Below are positions 62,424-64,000 of a stretch of DNA of 64,000 nt, piece after piece (within the stretch, counting starts at the first letter, position 1; each line of letters begins with the position of its first letter). The notes under the pieces are model-generated. The model ran no database searches and was not told the DNA's origin. It saw nothing but the letters and a program-made list of their open reading frames with translations. The position numbers and the translations under genes were made by a program. The stretch comes from CBDCME01 sp965218865 (GTDB lineage Bacteria > Pseudomonadota > Alphaproteobacteria > JAAXGF01): the NCBI GenBank assembly GCA_965218865.1, contig CBDCME010000080.1, forward strand, positions 62,001 through 126,000, written 5' to 3'.

Positions 62424-63214
62424 TCGCGTGTTTCTACAAAGAGAGGCCGCTTATACTCTCGTATTCATCCACGTCAGTAAAGTAAAAAAGTTTATAAAAA
62501 ATGGACTGCGCAATATCTCAAAATTTACCGAAATAAAACAAAGAATTATGACAACGCACGTCATTTGGGGCAGAGGGTCGGGGATTGACCGCGTCGTGAG
62601 GCGGGAGCCGATCAACCCCCGCACCACATTATCGCTTCAACGTTTTCTCGTGTCGGGATCAAAGCCGTAGAGCCCGCTGTATCCATGATGATCCATCCAG
62701 CTTTTTGGCGTATTAGGTTGATCTGTTTTCGCCCTGAGACGATCCCTCGGGCGATTCTGAGACTTTAACGAGAACGGCTGGGGCGGGCGAGTCCAAGCTG
62801 GGTCAGTCAGCTTTTCAGCTATCACGCTGAACGGGTACGTCTGCCTCCAGGCCACAGGGTTCTCCCTCCTCCGCATACTCGCCCACGATATTTGGCATCC
62901 GTAATGGTGCAAGGAACCGGGAGACGGTGTTCACTTTCTGATCTCGATTCCGAAAAAAATTTTCTCGCGGGATGCAGCTAATGCAGTATTTAAACAGGCT
63001 AGTCTAGACCCCGAGTTTTGAAACCGCCAGCGGAACGAGAGCAGCCAGACGATCGCCCCACCCGCGTTTTCTTGACAGCCATTCGAATCGAATTACATTG
63101 CGCCTCGCGAGGAATACGATGGAGCCCCTGTCGCCGCGAGACGTTCGGCGCTGAAAATCTCGGCCGGGCTCGCGCCATGCTCACCTAGGAGTTACCTTAT
63201 CGGAACGTCCCTTC
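62424..63214. other. Region upstream of thrS without a supported gene
   Basis: 790 bp, AT-rich from 62424 to 62560 (probably the cassette promoter), then GC-rich. A minus-strand 91-codon frame (62637-62912) and another at 62999-63184 lack motifs. The right end should hold the thrS promoter and leader. Confidence 0.4.
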
Positions 63215-64000
63215 GTGGTCGCCATCACCTTTCCCGACGGTAGCGTCCGGCAATTCGAGGCCGGCGTCAGCGGCGCCGAGGTCGCCTCCGCGATCGGCCC
63301 GGGACTCGCGAAAGCGGCGCTGGCCGTGCGCATCGACGGGGTGTTGAAGGATCTCGCGGCCACGGTCGAGAACGATGCCCGGGTCGAGATCGTCACCGCC
63401 AAGGACGCGGACGCGCTCGAACTCATCCGCCACGACGCCGCCCACGCCATGGCCCAGGCGGTCAAGGAACTCTACCCCGAGACCCAGGTCACCATCGGTC
63501 CGGCGATCGCGGACGGGTTCTACTATGACTTCGCCCGCGAGACCCCGTTCACGCCCGAGGATCTCGAACGGATCGAGGCGCGGATGCGCGGGATCGTCGA
63601 CCGCGACATCCCCATCAGCCGCGAAGTCTGGCCCCGGGACGAGGCCATCGCCTTCTTCGAGGAGACGGGCGAGCACTACAAGGCCGAAATCATCTCGGAT
63701 CTCCCGGCGGAAGAGGAAATCAGCCTCTACCGCCAAGGGGATTTCATCGATCTCTGCCGTGGCCCCCATCTGCCAACGACAGGCAAACTGGGCAAGGCCT
63801 TCAAGCTGATGAAGCTGGCCGGCGCCTACTGGCGCGGCGACAGCCGCAATCAGATGCTGCAGCGGATTTACGGCACCGCCTGGGCGGACAAGAAACAACT
63901 CGCCGCCTACCTCCACCGCCTGGCCGAGGCCGAACGCCGCGACCACCGCCGCCTGGGCCGGCAGCTCGACCTCTTCCACTTCCAGGACGAAGCCGTGGGC
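63215..64000 (+). CDS. thrS: Threonyl-tRNA synthetase (5' part)
   Basis: 262 codons from GTG 63215 to the window edge, still open. A TGS domain (VAITFPDGSVRQFEAGVSGA) is followed by the editing domain (RHDAAHAMAQAVKELYPETQ, ADGFYYDFARETPFTPEDLE, DFIDLCRGPHLP) and the start of the catalytic domain (FKLMKLAGAYWRGDSRNQML). Usual family length is near 640 aa. The start is the first plausible codon giving the normal N-terminus. Confidence 0.93.
   Translation, partial: MVAITFPDGSVRQFEAGVSGAEVASAIGPGLAKAALAVRIDGVLKDLAATVENDARVEIVTAKDADALELIRHDAAHAMAQAVKELYPETQVTIGPAIADGFYYDFARETPFTPEDLERIEARMRGIVDRDIPISREVWPRDEAIAFFEETGEHYKAEIISDLPAEEEISLYRQGDFIDLCRGPHLPTTGKLGKAFKLMKLAGAYWRGDSRNQMLQRIYGTAWADKKQLAAYLHRLAEAERRDHRRLGRQLDLFHFQDEAVG

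Noticed and set aside
62637..62912. 91-codon minus-strand frame before thrS
   Set aside because: No domain, composition or neighbour supports it, and it would end in the thrS upstream region.

Overview
The window looks like a chromosomal segment of a GC-rich, Rhodospirillales-like alphaproteobacterium that can fix CO2. Evidence: the alphaproteobacterial neighbourhood miaB-phoH-ybeY-corC-lnt ... xre-metK-trmB; a CpdR/RcdA pair (CtrA-proteolysis adaptors known from alphaproteobacteria); and a Calvin-cycle operon with a form IA-like RuBisCO. All genus-level statements are inference from the sequence.

Layout. 1-4295: miaB (3' end), phoH, ybeY, corC and lnt in a tight operon. 4296-13900: an accessory block placed between lnt and xre-metK-trmB. 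It holds an intact IS5-type element, a palindromic repeat, a merR/merT/merF-type operon without a mercuric reductase (merA), two GDCCVxC proteins, and an opposite-strand copper/efflux operon (multicopper oxidase, TolC-like lipoprotein, PCuAC-CusF-like fusion). 13904-16365: xre, metK, trmB. 16615-23200: an atypical response regulator, then glpX/cbbF, cbbP, cbbT, cbbL, cbbS. 23472-24215: queC.

24216-42615 is a patchwork of housekeeping genes (NDUFAF5-like methyltransferase, aspartic protease, kdsB, pheA, rcdA, cpdR, N-formylglutamate amidohydrolase, thiE, TRAP permeases) and mobile or broken DNA: IS630, ISAs1 with a DUF4338 (DruA-type) domain, IS3, an IS66 remnant, a 77-bp inverted-repeat unit, and truncated EEP nuclease, dCTP-deaminase and dctP genes. 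42665-45606: an epimerase-like gene, hslV and hslU. 45607-55064 is heavily rearranged: a DUF4062 gene broken by IS630, a tRNA-Leu(CAA) with a poor acceptor stem, a duplicated purM 3' end, a DNA methyltransferase gene split by IS256 and by a group II intron, purM itself, and an internally deleted IS5 copy. 55113-58108: an alpha/beta hydrolase and two glycosyltransferases (GT4, GT9). 58191-62423: a three-gene cassette led by a TIGR04255-type gene that is frameshifted, carries a stop, and is split by an IS256 which itself contains an IS630. 63215-64000: the 5' part of thrS.

How genes work together. The CBB operon supplies FBPase/SBPase, phosphoribulokinase, transketolase and RuBisCO; no cbbR, aldolase, pgk or carboxysome gene is visible here. 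The metal block combines MerR-controlled uptake proteins with small Cys-rich proteins, and on the other strand periplasmic copper oxidation and outer-membrane export. Most novelty lies in the mobile and accessory DNA: a hairpin repeat family with compensatory base changes, an MTase gene whose reading frame would be restored by intron removal, a probable att-like purM 3' duplication, and the TIGR04255 cassette.
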